This document shows, piece by piece, positions 1 to 13,656 of a stretch of DNA of 64,000 nt. A program made the translations under genes and the position numbers. Within the stretch, counting starts at the first letter, position 1. Each line of letters opens with the position of its first letter. This stretch comes from Setophaga petechia. Lineage: Eukaryota; Chordata; Aves; Passeriformes; Parulidae. Where the stretch lies: contig JANCRA010000012.1 in assembly GCA_024362935.1 (NCBI GenBank), positions 7,068,001 through 7,132,000 of the forward strand, in the 5' to 3' direction. The notes under the pieces were generated by a model, which worked only from the letters and a program-made list of their open reading frames with translations, was not told the DNA's origin and did not search any database.

Positions 1-3000
1 TGGTTTTGAGTAACATCTATTAAAAGCTCCTCTCAGGGTCAGGAGTCCTTAAAACTCTAGGAACAGACTAGACTAGACAGAGATAGACTATGGGAGTGGA
101 CTCTGGTGGGTTGTTCCTCTTCATAATAGATTAAGTTATCAGGCTACTCTTGAAGAAGCATTATGCTTAGTAACTCAGGATTATTATGCCTGTAAATTTG
201 AAGGGAGACAAACAAAAAAATCCTACCAGAATCACTTCCTCTGTGTTACACACTCGCAGCAGAAGCAACACTCAGTTAACACAGTTTGGAAACCAACAGG
301 AAGTTGTGCTTTGGTGTTGAGACTTAAAACAGATGCAGCTATTAATTAAGCATCAAGTCAAACAATTTATATCGTCCACTGGGAGGAGGAGGGGAGGAAG
401 AAAAGAGTGGAAAGCTGTGTAACATCTTCTGTAGTTCAATATGGGGACTGGAGATGAAGTTCAACATACAGATCTCGACTACCACTAGTGAGGTTGTCAC
501 AGCAACCATAATGCAGCTTCATGAATATGCATTATGGTAAAATCTATCTTTTTTTTCCCCAAAAGGGACTAACATGTCATTCAGCTCACAACATGAAGCT
601 CCCTGGGAGACAAATCAGGACTGCACAGTAAAAGTGACTTGTCTTCAAAACCTTCAGCTTGGCTGCTGCAAACAAAAGGGCTGGGGGAAGAGGGGAGACC
701 CCGAGCATGGTGGCTTGGGGCGGTAGGGATCTTTTCTGTACCTTCCTCAGACAGTACTTCACACATATCTGGTGAAAATGTTAAGGCAGACATTCCCAAA
801 ATGAGGTGCTCAGCTCCTGCAGAGTTGTAGATCTTAATCCCTCAAGCACCTGGGGACCAGCCCTTCAGTCAGCCAGGCAACAGCACCAGTGATCCTCCAC
901 AGAAGGACAGAGAAGGGGGAGCTGCTGCTCCCTGTCCAAGACATTTGAAACTGGGGCCCTTGACTTGACCACCACTGGAAAATTGTGGGTGGACCGGTTC
1001 ACAAAAAAAAAAAAATTCCAAACCACACACATATGCCTACCCAGGTCAAACTCCATTTTGTCAAGGAACAAAAGGCACTAAATGTTTCCACTGAGTATCT
1101 GTGGGAGTTGTACTTTATCCTTAACTCCCCACTTACCCTGTTCTTCCTGCTAACAGAGAGCCACCATACACACTTCTGTCTGGCATCATGAAACCTGTCT
1201 CTCATTGTGAAACCTAAAATTAACAAGCTTTGTTAAATTATTTTGTCTGTAAATTGAGAATTTTAACTCCTGAACAGGAAGATGAAATTCATTCTTCCTC
1301 AGGACACCTGTGTGGGAGATAATAAAAGTGAGACACTGGTTATGGCACCAGAAGAGCTGCACAAAAAAACCTTGCATGAAGACTTTGCCTGCAGAGAGGA
1401 TCTCCAGCAGCATGCATAGACTGGAGGAGCCACCAGTTCAAGCCATGGCAGATAGCATGTGAAAGGGTTAGCATGTCGTGATAAAGACTATTGCTGATAT
1501 GAACTTTCCCTTCCAGGTCACCACTGGGCCCTCCTTTCTCCCCTGCTGTGCTCCCATCCCAATCCCAGAGGAGCCCAGCCAAGCCTGAAGCCCTCTAGAT
1601 CACAGGCTGACACCAAATAGAGCAACCCCATTAATTCCTGCCACAGCCTTTATGTCATTTGATCACTCATGCAGTTTATCAGCTCATTGCTGAGCAACTA
1701 ATTTTTGTGTTTGTTTTCTGGCAAGGTCAGTTTAATCAGAGCACACCAGGATGCAGTCTCACTCCAGGAAGCACAGACTACTGGAGATTCTGCTACTCCC
1801 ACACAGAAAACGTTTCTGGTGGTGGTGGGCAGGGGGAGAAAGCATCCTTTCACAGGAGCCACCTGCACTTAAATGAGGTTAAACAACTGCAAAGCTTCAC
1901 CCTAAAGACAGTGTTCATGAAGCTGCCACAAGGCACACTTCAGAAATTGGACTCCAGAGCTTCATTCCCTACTCTGAAGGACAGGGAAGAGTTTGTCACA
2001 GCTTGGCATTGACAAAAGGCTGTGAAAACTGCTGCTTCCTTGTTCTGAATTTTGTCTACTGGTCAGGGCAGAGGTGAGGGTGAAGACAAGAAGATGAGCA
2101 TCACCAGCTTAGCAAGAGCCTCTGCATACAAGAAGGCTCAGGCAGCTCAGAACTGGATGGGCTTCCAACAGGTAAGAAGTTGGGGCACACAGCAAGTGCT
2201 GCCCTCAGCAAGAACAGCTTCTGCCTATAAAAACAGAGACACGGGGGTGACAAATGGGGCAGAAGGACAGGATACAATTAGCACAGGGTAAGATTAAGTC
2301 ATCACTGCATTTATGTCCTCTTCCACTGTTCAAATGGAAATTCTAAGAAGTTTAACTTGACACAACACTCAGAATAATGCTGGTCTTTTGCAACCTAAAA
2401 TAAATATTTAAAGTTGGAAGTACATATACTGGCAGGAGCATCTTATGCAGACTAATAAGTTTATTAAGAAGGTAATCACTGACTGTTTATAAAACCTGTG
2501 AGCCCTGCCAGCCTTGAAGAATTTTGATTATATTCCTTCAATGTAAAAAAGAGCAAGTTATTGACACCTCTTTGATGCCAAGTTTTTCATCATCCCAACT
2601 GCATGTTCATCTTCAGAGGGTAACTACAGATAAATCAGAGAATGAAGGTAGTGCTAAGAAAAAAAGACACTGTAGAAATAAGCTGCAATCCAAGCTTAAA
2701 AGAAGATTCTTTGAGAACAGCCTTCCAAGGTCTACACAGACTGGCTTGGCGCTAGCAGGTATTTCTTTGAGAGGTCTCTCAGAAGCAAGTGTCTCATCAG
2801 CTCAGGGGGTCTGATCACAGCTCACTCAGCAGCCTATGAAAACAGAGCAAAGGTACACAGCATTGTCTAGTTCTGAAGAATGTCTGTGCATTCCTTTTTG
2901 TTTGTTGTGTGTAAACACAAAGATGTACCCAGCAGACACAGCTGACAGCTAACGAGCACAGCCTGACCAATCTCTGCTGTGCACGTACAGCCACGAGCAC

Positions 3001-6000
3001 AGTTGAGGGCACAAGCCAGGGGTGAAGGCGAGCCTGCCCCAGCCCTCACCACCTCTGCACCTCTGACATGTGAGAAACACCTCCCTGAGCCACACTGCCA
3101 AGCCTCCTGTGCACTGCAATGTCACTCATGGCCAGGCCATACAGAAGGAATTACTCAAGCTAAGAGGCAAAAGACCACGGGCTGCAACTGCTGTGTCACA
3201 CATGCAGGGATAAAACGAACCCCCCTACCCTTCTGACACCAAGGAACCACAGGGCCAGGCTCCCAAATACTTCCCAAATCACATATCTATCAGGGTATCT
3301 CACTGAGAACAAGAATAAGGGCCAGAGTACAGCAAGACAGTCTATTCTGAGGGTCTTCTCTCAATCTAGGGAGACAATTCAGTAGAAGTCAACACTAGAA
3401 CTTTGTGAGCATCCAGTTAACATGAAACCATCCCGATGCAAGTTTTCAGTGGAAGAGTCCCAAGATGCAGTAATTTTGTGTACAACACTTTGTAACTTGT
3501 TTCTCCAAGTTTTAACTATCCTACTGCTGATCTGAGAATTCATTAACCTTCTGAAATGTGAACGTTACAAAAAAAAAAAAAAAACAAACCGAGCATTTCA
3601 GTTATGCAGACTACAAAAATCAAAAGACAGAAACGGCTGAGGAAAAAAACTGAGTATTTTACCAACCACCAGTAGCTCTCCAACTGCCATGCAGTTATAA
3701 AAATAATGTTAATGCATTAAAGATTTTTAGCTTCTCCCTTTGTGGCTAAATATAATATTGTAATTCCATGAAGAACTATAAAGACATAGCTAGCACATGC
3801 CAATTACAACCAGCACTATAATTCAGCTTATTTTCTTCCCTATCTATATACTGGCCCTGAGCTTACAAAGAATGTGTATAATCTCCAAATCACAGACATT
3901 TCTATGCAAGAAGCAGAGCTGCTGCTCATTCTATTCTTTGTCACTTTCTCCCAACAAATATCTGAAAATGCTTCTGAAGTTGGTGCTACAAGTACACAAG
4001 AGAGGGAAGGGGGGAAAAAGTTAAAACACACCATGGAATACACAAGTTTGCAGTATTAGAATTACTCATCATGTCAACCTCTAAATGAAGGGGCATAATA
4101 TATTGTGTAAAAACTTGCATAAATAATGTGTAAAAGGACAGGCACAACATAGAAAGATGGGGTTTATCAGAGTAAGTTAAATGAATTAGTAACACAGAAA
4201 GACCAAGTTCTATACAATAAGTCTGTCTTCAGTCATCAGTTTAATTTCTGGCACTGTCTGCACTACACAGCCACTTGTAAAAGCCATGTAAACTATTCCT
4301 TGAAATCTTACCACAGAGTAAAAAAGTCAAGGTCAAGTTCCCACCAGACTGACAGCAGCTCTGCTGGAAAGCAGCACTCAAAGAGTCTCCTTCATTCCAC
4401 CCACGCAGCTTGTCAAAGGATGAGAGAGATATTTTACTCCACGTAGAAGAGTTAGGAAATAGCAGAGGAAGTTGTGTGACACAGGAAAGCACCAAATCTG
4501 GTCTCTAGTTATCTATCACAGACCCCTCCTGCATTTCTTCTGACTGCCAACCTTTATGTAAGTCCAACTGCACTGCTGTTACATTTGCTGGGAAAAGAAA
4601 GAAATCATTGTACCCGAAATACGGGTTTGATATCTGAACTGCAATTACTTGTTTAAATAATTAACCTAGTGAAATGGCAGGCTCCAGATTGAAAAGCCCT
4701 GCTGCTCAAGGTAATCTTCCTTACAGGAGCAAACCTCTATTCTCTCACATTTCAAACTGCATCATTCCCACAGTATCCAGAATATCTGCTCTTTGTCCCC
4801 AGGCTTACAGTGGAAATCCTAAAATTTTAAGAAACAAAACTCCCAGCTAGCATAGCCATACCAGGGAGCAGAGGGTACAGTCCTGTGAGAAACTAGATCC
4901 CTAAGGAATAGAACCACAATTCAGCAAGTTAACTCTTTTGTTCAGTAAACTTTTCGGGTCTTCTGCCGTAACTGCAGATTTTTATTTCACATGTTGATTT
5001 TAACATGCTTTGGACAGCAAAACTCAGCAGAAATTCTTGCTATTAAATCTGATTCTTCCAAGAAGCAGCTGTGATCTGGGCATCTCCTCCATGCTCTTTC
5101 CCAACAACCTCTGCCTGTAATATCAATACTGTCAAAAAAGCCAATCTGGGTGATACCACTAACTGCTCTAAGATGAGGACTGAAGATGTACACCAGTGCA
5201 GCCCAGGAAAAGGGTGCCATACACGCTTAGCAGGAGTGAGAGTTCAACAGGCAACGGATGGAGAAGTATGAAGGCGAGGCTGAGCAAAGTACATCCCCTC
5301 ACCCCACCAACAGCTACAGATGGGAACCATAGCCTATGAGGAAGTAGAATAACCTTGGAAAGAATGATGGAGAAGTCAGGGAGGGAAAGAAAAAAAAAAA
5401 AAAGGACATTACTCAAGTTTCCCGTGCATTCTTGTGTTTTCTCACAAATTTTATTAGTTGACAAAACCTATTTCATTTTACAAACAAAACCAAAATAACT
5501 CGTCACTCAAGACACTCAACACTGCTGGAAACAAGCTCCAGCCAGCAATAACCCACTCATCTTCACACACACACACAGGGCAGCTCAGCTCCCCACCTCC
5601 AGCAGCCTGGAGCATACACAGGCTGCCACAGGAACAGGGACAAAACATGGAGATGCATGGCCACATTCTATGAGCAATTTTGAGGCCTCCTTAAAGCAAG
5701 AATAGAGCCAAGAAAAACTAAAGAAAAAATTCCGTAATTTCAAGGAAACACAAAAATTATGCTTCACATAAGTCTGTAAGGAAGATACAAAGGCTCTTCC
5801 TAACAATAAAGCACACAGCTGAGGTAATTACCATAAGCTTGCCCAGTTCATAATGATTTGGTCATATTTGTAAAAAATTAACATTTTAATGGTGCCTCTT
5901 ATATTCTATCGCCTCATAACTGCAGATGACAAAAAGTTATGCACAGGAGTTAACAACTACATTTCTGAAGCTGCTTGAAACAACTGGAACAAGATTATCT

Positions 6001-9000
6001 TAGGGCAAGTCTTTAAATAATGCAGGGCATGTCAACAAACCAGCTCCACTTCACTGCAAAGGGGGAGCCTGCTGTCAGCATCATCACCAAGGTATACACA
6101 TAGGCTAAGTGGCATTCCTCCCAAGAGAACCAGCTCCTCTCTAGAAACGGCAGTACTAGCTGGTTTCCACCATGTTTCAACATGATATGTACTGAACACA
6201 AGGAAAAAGAAAAAAAAAATCTCTGCCAGGTTGGTCCATTTGATCCCAAACATGGGGTAACACATGAATCCAATGGTGTCTGCACTTCATGGATCAGCTT
6301 TTTGGTTTATTAACCAAGTCTGTAAAAGCACTCTAAATTACCATACTTCTTGCATCTCTATTATAAAAAACCCCCAGTACTTTCTTGTCTCAAAATGTCA
6401 CAGCTACAACGCAAAGCCTGTCAGGCTGCTAAAATAATCCAAAGCCAATGACAGCAAATAGCAACCTGGCACATGTTGAGCCTTCAGACTCAAAATAGAT
6501 TTAAATTAACACAAAGATAGAGGGAGAGTTTAGTAACAAAGTGAAGAAACCAAGGGAAAAGAAATAAGATTCTATCAGTCATCATTTCAATCAGCCCAAA
6601 CAAGTCAAAAGGCAGCTAGAGGAGGCATTTACGTCTGCCTCTAAGGCTGGGACGAGGGCCAGAACTACGCTCCTTGATCTGACTTATTTATGCCATGCTG
6701 ACACTTCAGTTGGCAACCATAAAGGTCCAGAGGTCAAAGTCCCCTGAGGCAGAGAGCCATGCATGTGTGTCTTTCCAAGCAGTCTGTCTGGAGTGGGGAA
6801 GCAAGGAGTCAGGAGCCACAGCCCTTGCAGCCACCCACACACCGGCCACCATAAAACCACTTCAGCTGCACCCTGTTCAAAGCTGCCTCATCCACAGAGG
6901 AGACTTCTGGAGAGATCCCACCTTTCTTCATCCAACCACTCCTACAAAATAGAGTGTTTTTCCAAGTCAAAGCCAGTGAGAAGCCAGTGGTGCCTCATTT
7001 TAAAACTGAGAGGCCACATCACCAGCTGAAAGCCAGAGATCACCCACAGACCTCCAAAGACCTCATGAAAATTTTCTAAAGAATGTGAGGATAGACATAA
7101 ATTGAAGGCAGAGAACGACATTTCTGGCACTTCTGTCAGTTTCTTAACTGGGATTTGTTACAGCTCTAACTTATTCCAAATTACTTAAATAATACTCATG
7201 TATTTAAATCTTGGAATTTTAAAACCTAAACCATGGATTTCACTTTTCAAGAAGGATCCCAAAAGTTGAATTACAAGTCAGGCTCAAATTTCAGTATAAG
7301 GATATCAAGACTTTTGTTTATACTACAAAAATGTTTTAACAGACACAGTCTCTCAAAGTCATGGAAACTTGGAATTCTGAGACTTTTTGCATTAATGTCA
7401 GAAGTATACTCAAGAAGTACACTCAAGAATGTGATGGAACCACCAGCTAGTACTGAACTCCCACTAGCCTCTGATTTGCTTACATGACTGGCATAAAAGT
7501 TAAAAAAAAAAAAAAAGAAAAAAGTTAAAGCTACACCATATTATTCTTGAATATACTGGGGATCTCCAGAGCAATATATGCCCAAAAGCAAATTACAAAA
7601 CATCAAATTTGGTGAAGGGAAAGAAAAAAGAAAACAAAGATGGTATCTTTGGATTTCTTTGTTGCAGACACCTGGAGCCTCCATCCAGCTGCAGGATCTA
7701 GGCAGACAGACTAAACTTGAGCAGGGACTTGGACAGCTGGAAATGGGAGTCTGCTCTAAACAACACCTTAGTCTTGGAAGAAGAGCTGATGAGTAACAGG
7801 GACTGGCTCTCTTTAGGGTGAAAAGAAAAGCTGTAGATGCACAATGAAGGGATAGTTCATCTCCTATGGATACCCCTGCCAAACCATTTTATTTGACGGA
7901 TTGTAGAAAAGCTTCAGAAACTAAACAGCAGTTTTAATCAGGGGCTGTTCTAGCTTTTAATTGCTGCACTCAACTTTGATGCCCCACAGCACACCAGGGG
8001 CATCAGGCTTTTCAAAAGATGCATTGCAACAAGCAAAATAAAAACCTCCCCTTACTAAAACCCTTCCTTCAGAAGAGGGAGGCACACAACTCAGAGACAT
8101 GAAAGCAAGTTTTTCCAAATTAGAAGACTGTGTCCTAGTAGGTGTCAAGGTTTCTAAGTGCCCAGGAATCACAACTAACACTAAGATCAGAAAGCTGGGT
8201 CTGATTTGTATACAACCAGCACTAAGAACTTTGAGCAAGAGCTCACATATGTACAGAAAAAAAAGGCTTTGGATTTGATATATAGTTAACAAACATACAG
8301 AAGAGGTCAGACCACTTCCTACTGGCATTCTTACACAAGGGTGCACACTGGACTATAACCACATTGCCAGTTATGACGACACTTTTCAAAACAACTTTTA
8401 AAGTAAGAGTTGAATCTACTAGTAAATCCTTATTTAAAAATAAAAATAAGCTATTCCAATTATCAAGTCATATGAAAGAAAACCTGCAAGCTTGTAGCTA
8501 ATCTACCTCAAGATCTGGTGTCTGGTGCTTCCTCTGTGGTTCAGAACCACCAGCAGTGCATCTGTTTCCTAAACACAGTTTCCCATGTCTCACTTCACAC
8601 AATGAGCAATCTGTGGTCGTTCAGCCATCTTCAAGGTCAAACCCCTTCATGTTTCCAGTAAGTATATGGGTCTTCAACTGACTTTTCTTCTGACTTTTAC
8701 AAGAATGCAGTATTAACCCATAGCATCTCAACTACTGATTAAAAAAGTTCTAGAAAACATCACTCTATGTAACTACCAACAGCTAGTTCTGCTGGAGCTT
8801 TTGAAATGAGAAGTAGTAGTTAAAAGAACCAAGGAAACAGACACTGGTTTTTGTGTCACTCTATGTAGTGTTTTCAAAACCCATCTAACACAAACGTTCA
8901 ACAGTTAAATGTGCACACAAAATATTTTGTTCAATGAATGAGATCTGCTGTACTTTCGTATTAGCTCTCAGATGTTATTATGAACTCTTAGCCAGATGAG

Positions 9001-12000
9001 AAGAAAGCCTCCTTCAGGGTAAAACAAACAGCTGTAGTTTGCTTCAGACAATAAGGAATACAAACTGCATAGAAGGATTTTCCATGATTTAACTGTGACC
9101 AACAACAGACTAATGAGTCACAGACAACAGCTTAATACTCAGAGCTTATTGCTAACGAAAAAAATATTTATGCAATTTCAAAGTATTAACAAGAAAACAC
9201 AAAATGAGTTTTGAATAGATCCCTGTAGTGTCTCAGGTTAGCTATAACCATCCAAGTGAAACTCAGAGTGGACACAGGACACAGCCAGGCTTGCTCTGCA
9301 CCAGGAGAACCAGACTGAAAATGTCAGCCATTGTTTCCTACTCAAAAAGCATATACTGTCCCTGCTCTCCTTTAACGGAGGACTGCAAGGGCCAGAGAGC
9401 TTCACCAAGCACATTCAAACTGCTAACAAAGTCAGCTCCACATTCCGCCTATAAAATATTCCAAGAAATGGTATTTGTGCTTCATTTATTTTCAAGAGGG
9501 ATAAGTGATCTAGCATTAGAGGGAATCTTTGTTGGCAGAGCACTCAAACTGGGGAAGAATTGCTACTGGAAGAAACGGGAAAGAAGCAGAAGTAGCTTTA
9601 CAAAATGTGTATTTGCTGTAAAAATATTGCCTAATATAGTTTTCTGGGGAAGTCAGAACTATTCCAACTTGGCTGGTTATTCCCATGACTGAAAGTAGAA
9701 GGAGCTGTTGAATCCACGTACAATCATCAGTCACATAAGCAACCCTGCCAGGGAGGGAAGGCAAAGTTTCTCAAAATAGGCTGAGACCTTTCTTAAGTAT
9801 CAAAAGCTTTTGTTTTCAGAACATTTCTTCCAAATAGAAAAGGGCTTGCTCATTATTCCAGGTAATCTGGAAGAGAACAGAGTTCTCATTTCTGCAGTGT
9901 TTTGAAAACTCTTGACATTAGTTTTATTCACCACAAGTTTCCAGGAAGCTCTTACATCTGAGGAAAATCTTGCAAGCCGAGCACCTGGTAGCAGCCGGCA
10001 GTTCTCTGAAAGGATCACCGTGCTCAGCCCCACTGTTCACAGCTTGCTGGGAAGAGCATTCCCCACTGCACAGCCACTGTGATCCCACAGAGCTGCTGGG
10101 ACCATGCAGCACAAACCAAGTCACACCACATTTTGCTACAAAAATTATCTCAGACACTTGGAGGTATCCTCTGGGTTACTTTGTAGATTAGCTTTTAAAG
10201 GAATGTGAGATATTGGATAAAAGCACTGCAGAAGTGTAAAGAATTATAAACTTAATCTAATTGTAATAACACCTGCAAGTGAATTAACGCTTTGAAAAGT
10301 AAGACTACACAAAGAATATATTCAAACAGATTGCCATTTTTCCTACTCCTTCCAACAACATAATCCTTGCAGGGTGATGCAAGATTTAGTAGTCTTCTGA
10401 GATGGTTTTTACTATTATCTGATGATCCCATCAGTCAAAGACACCCCAATGTAAGTCCCATGAGGATGCTTTGGATGTTTTGCTGCCCCTAAGTTCCACA
10501 CTTCACAGCTGTCTTTGCGCCACACAAACAGGATGGCAGCTGCTGGGAATCAAACATCTCAGCTAAAGGCAGCAAGGTGCATGCAGGCAACTCCTTTGGC
10601 ACTACTCCCTGTCTCACAAGGGAAAAGGTGAGCAAGAGAGAAGATGAAGAAAGCCCCTAACACAAAAATGTGTTCTGAGATAGGACTGTGGATAACAGAT
10701 CATCTTGGACTTGATTTCAATCAGGTAAAGGTCATGTTCAGCAGGGACCATGTAACTGCAAGGAATATCACATTGAAGGTACACAGCATTTCATCTTTGG
10801 GTGCTTAAAATGCTATTGTTTTTTCCTGTTCCAACCTAGTATCTCGTTGCAATACTTGTGCATTTCACAGAACACTCAAGAGCCCAGGCTATTGCTCCCT
10901 GCACTCCCAGAATGGGGTTATAGGTATTCTCAGACTGGCCTCTACTGCTAAGATCTCTAAGGTTCATATTGGACATCCCATTCTCTCCAGACAATGCAGA
11001 AAGCATAAACTCACCCATTTTCTGGGTTATCCCTGGAACAAAGGCTGACACTGGTAGTGGTCCCACTACTAGGGAAGTGTCATGGGAAGCAGCTTTACCC
11101 AAAGCACACAATCATACAGTTCCCTGGATTCTGATCTGGAGCAAATTACAGTAAATTACAGGGTTTAGAAGACACCTTCATCAGTCCTAACGTAACTAGG
11201 CAGGTCCCTGAAGCTGTACAGCTACAGACATCACCTGGCTCTAAAAAACAACATGGAAAAAAAGGATATCCTCATCAGGCTTCTAACACAGCAGCAGGGA
11301 CTACTCAAGGTGAAGTCCAAAAAATGCCTACATTTTAAGAGCTCCTTCTCCAGACACCTCATGTCTCCCCACCTCATGTCCCTATGGCTGTGACACTCCT
11401 GAAAAACTGCTGACAGTTAGAAATCTGCACACCTCTGTGACACTTCCCCAGAAATTACAACACACTTCTGACCTTGAAAAGTGCAGCAAGGTATTTTAAA
11501 GCAGTTATTGTGCACACCTGGGAATGCAGAGAAGAGATCCTGAGAGAAAGAAAGAAAGAAAAACATGCAAACCATCTTCCGAATGCAGAAGGAATGTGGA
11601 GCCTCAGGTAGTAAAATACATAGTGAGAGGCTGGAGGATTTTTTTCTCAAGGTACCTCTAAAGCTAAAACTCTCTTAAGAACTCAGCTTTTTCATACACA
11701 TTTCTAACTTAAGAAGTCAGTTTTCAAAATTTAAGTTAATGATAAATTTTAGTTTATGAATTAAACCCTGCCTTGAGAGCATCTAAAGATGCTTGTGTAT
11801 CCTTCACTGAAAAACCTGGTACTAATTTTTGATCTCTTAATGTTGGTCAGTTTCCAAACCAGTGAATTTGATACGTTCCCTATGTCAGTAACCCTGATAC
11901 CTGACATGAATATTGAAGGAACAAGTGGCTTTTACAACATGGTAAAATGCCAAGCATTAGTAATGCTAGATACCAATACAAACTGCTGATAGTCCTGTCA

Positions 12001-13149
12001 GGAGATCTGGTAAGACAGTTTTAGCAGCTGGAAACTAACTGCACTCAGTCATTAATTGCATGCATCAGGCCAGCCTGAAGGGTATGGTTCTGTTCTTTCC
12101 AATTAAGGTAAGTACAGACCTCTCATATTGTGAAGTTACTTTTGCGCGGATACTAAGAAAATTTGAAAGGTGCCTATTAACCATTGTATTTGGACATACA
12201 GACAGCAAGCAACTTCCAACTGCTTTTTCCACATGATTTTGCTATATTCTTTAAGAATCTTCAAAAAATCCTATCTTAACCAACCACACATACTAACATT
12301 AACAGGATGTAAATGTAATGTAAACCATCACATTTACTTAATGGTAAAGAAATTAGCATCCACTCTCAAGGAGTTTGATGTAAAACCCAAGGATAAAGTG
12401 ATATTTTGTGCTTTACACCTTTTTCTTGTTCTTCTCTCTCCCTCCTGTCAATGACCAGCATTAGCATTACATCAACATCTTTATTCTCCACCTAGAAGTG
12501 TTCACCTAAAAATAGAAGCCCTGTTGACCTAAAAATAAAGCCCCTGTTTACAAATTCTGTACTTAACACCAACTACAGAATCACCCATATACGCACACAG
12601 CATCCAAACTTGCCTGGGTTTGCTTACAGACAGCTGCTCCCCTCCAGGCTCATCTCTGGGAGATGCAGTTGTGCAGAAATGCCCAGGGCTGGGCTGGGCA
12701 GCCCCAACAGAGCACAAGGGTGGCTGCTCGAGAGCCAAACCAGCCCACAGCAGGAATGTGCCCTCCCAAATGTAAGCACACATTCATTATAAGCTGCAAT
12801 GAGCTCCATTTCAGACAGGAGTCTGCATCAACACACCCCAAAAACACATGTCCCCATGTGACTCAGCATCCAATGGTTACGCTTATTAGGCATGTGCAGC
12901 CAGCAAACCCAGTCATAAATCCCTTAATCACAGGTCAAAAGAGTTGTCAAAGCCTGCACTGATGGGATCAGCAAAATGCTGAAGTGTTTTAAATAAGGAA
13001 CATTACAACATTAGCTCCTATGGAAGGGCAGAAGTACTCAGAGCGTAAATCATAAATCATCAGTGATTTACAGCACCACAGTGACCTCTTGGACCTGCAT
13101 CCAAAAAAAAAAAAAATAAAATGCACAATTTACTTTAGAAGTTTCTTAT
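1..13149. other. Non-coding DNA, possibly intron of the leftward gene
   Basis: AT-rich, CpG-poor sequence with scattered A-runs (for example A16 at 3,569-3,584 and A14 at 5,390-5,403). No open frame exceeds about 154 codons and none resembles a known protein on either strand. If the CpG island at 17-19 kb drives a gene to the left, this is its first intron. Confidence 0.6.
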
Positions 13150-13656
13150 TTTTAAAGGATACTGGGAAACATGGGGCCGCAACTGTAGCCCTGTGCCCAG
13201 TTCTGAGGGTCCCAGCACAAGAGATACGTGAACATACTGGAGATGGTCCAGGAAAGGGATGGAGCAACTCTCCTGTGAGGAGAGGCTGGAAAAGCTGGGA
13301 CCGTTCTGCTTGAATCCTCACGGGGAGGATTTTATAAATGTAGATAAAAAGCTGAAGGGAGGGTGTAGAGGTGACAGAGCTGGGCCCTGTTCAGTGGTGC
13401 TGTGACAGAAGCACATCTAAGGGGCACAAACTGAAACAAAGTTCTCTCTGAACATCAGGAAACACTTTTTTTACTGTGGGGGTGACTGAGAATTTGCATG
13501 GGCTGCCCAGGAAGGTTGTGGAGTCTCCATCCTTGGAATACTCAAAAGCCATCTGGACTTTTCCCTGAGCAACCTCCTTTGCTGGCTCTGCTTGAGCCAA
13601 GGGTTGGATCAGGCATCCCCAGAGGACCCTTCCAACCTCAGTCATTCCACGATGCT
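13150..13656 (+). mobile_element. CR1 LINE 3'-end fragment
   Basis: The segment has the familiar CR1 tail order: a GGAGAGGCTGG-type module, a 'gaacatcaggaaacac' module, 'gggctgcccaggaaggttgtggagtct', and the end 'cccttccaacctcag..attc'. It is truncated at the 5' side, as CR1 copies usually are, and has no intact reverse-transcriptase frame. The outer limits are approximate. Confidence 0.85.
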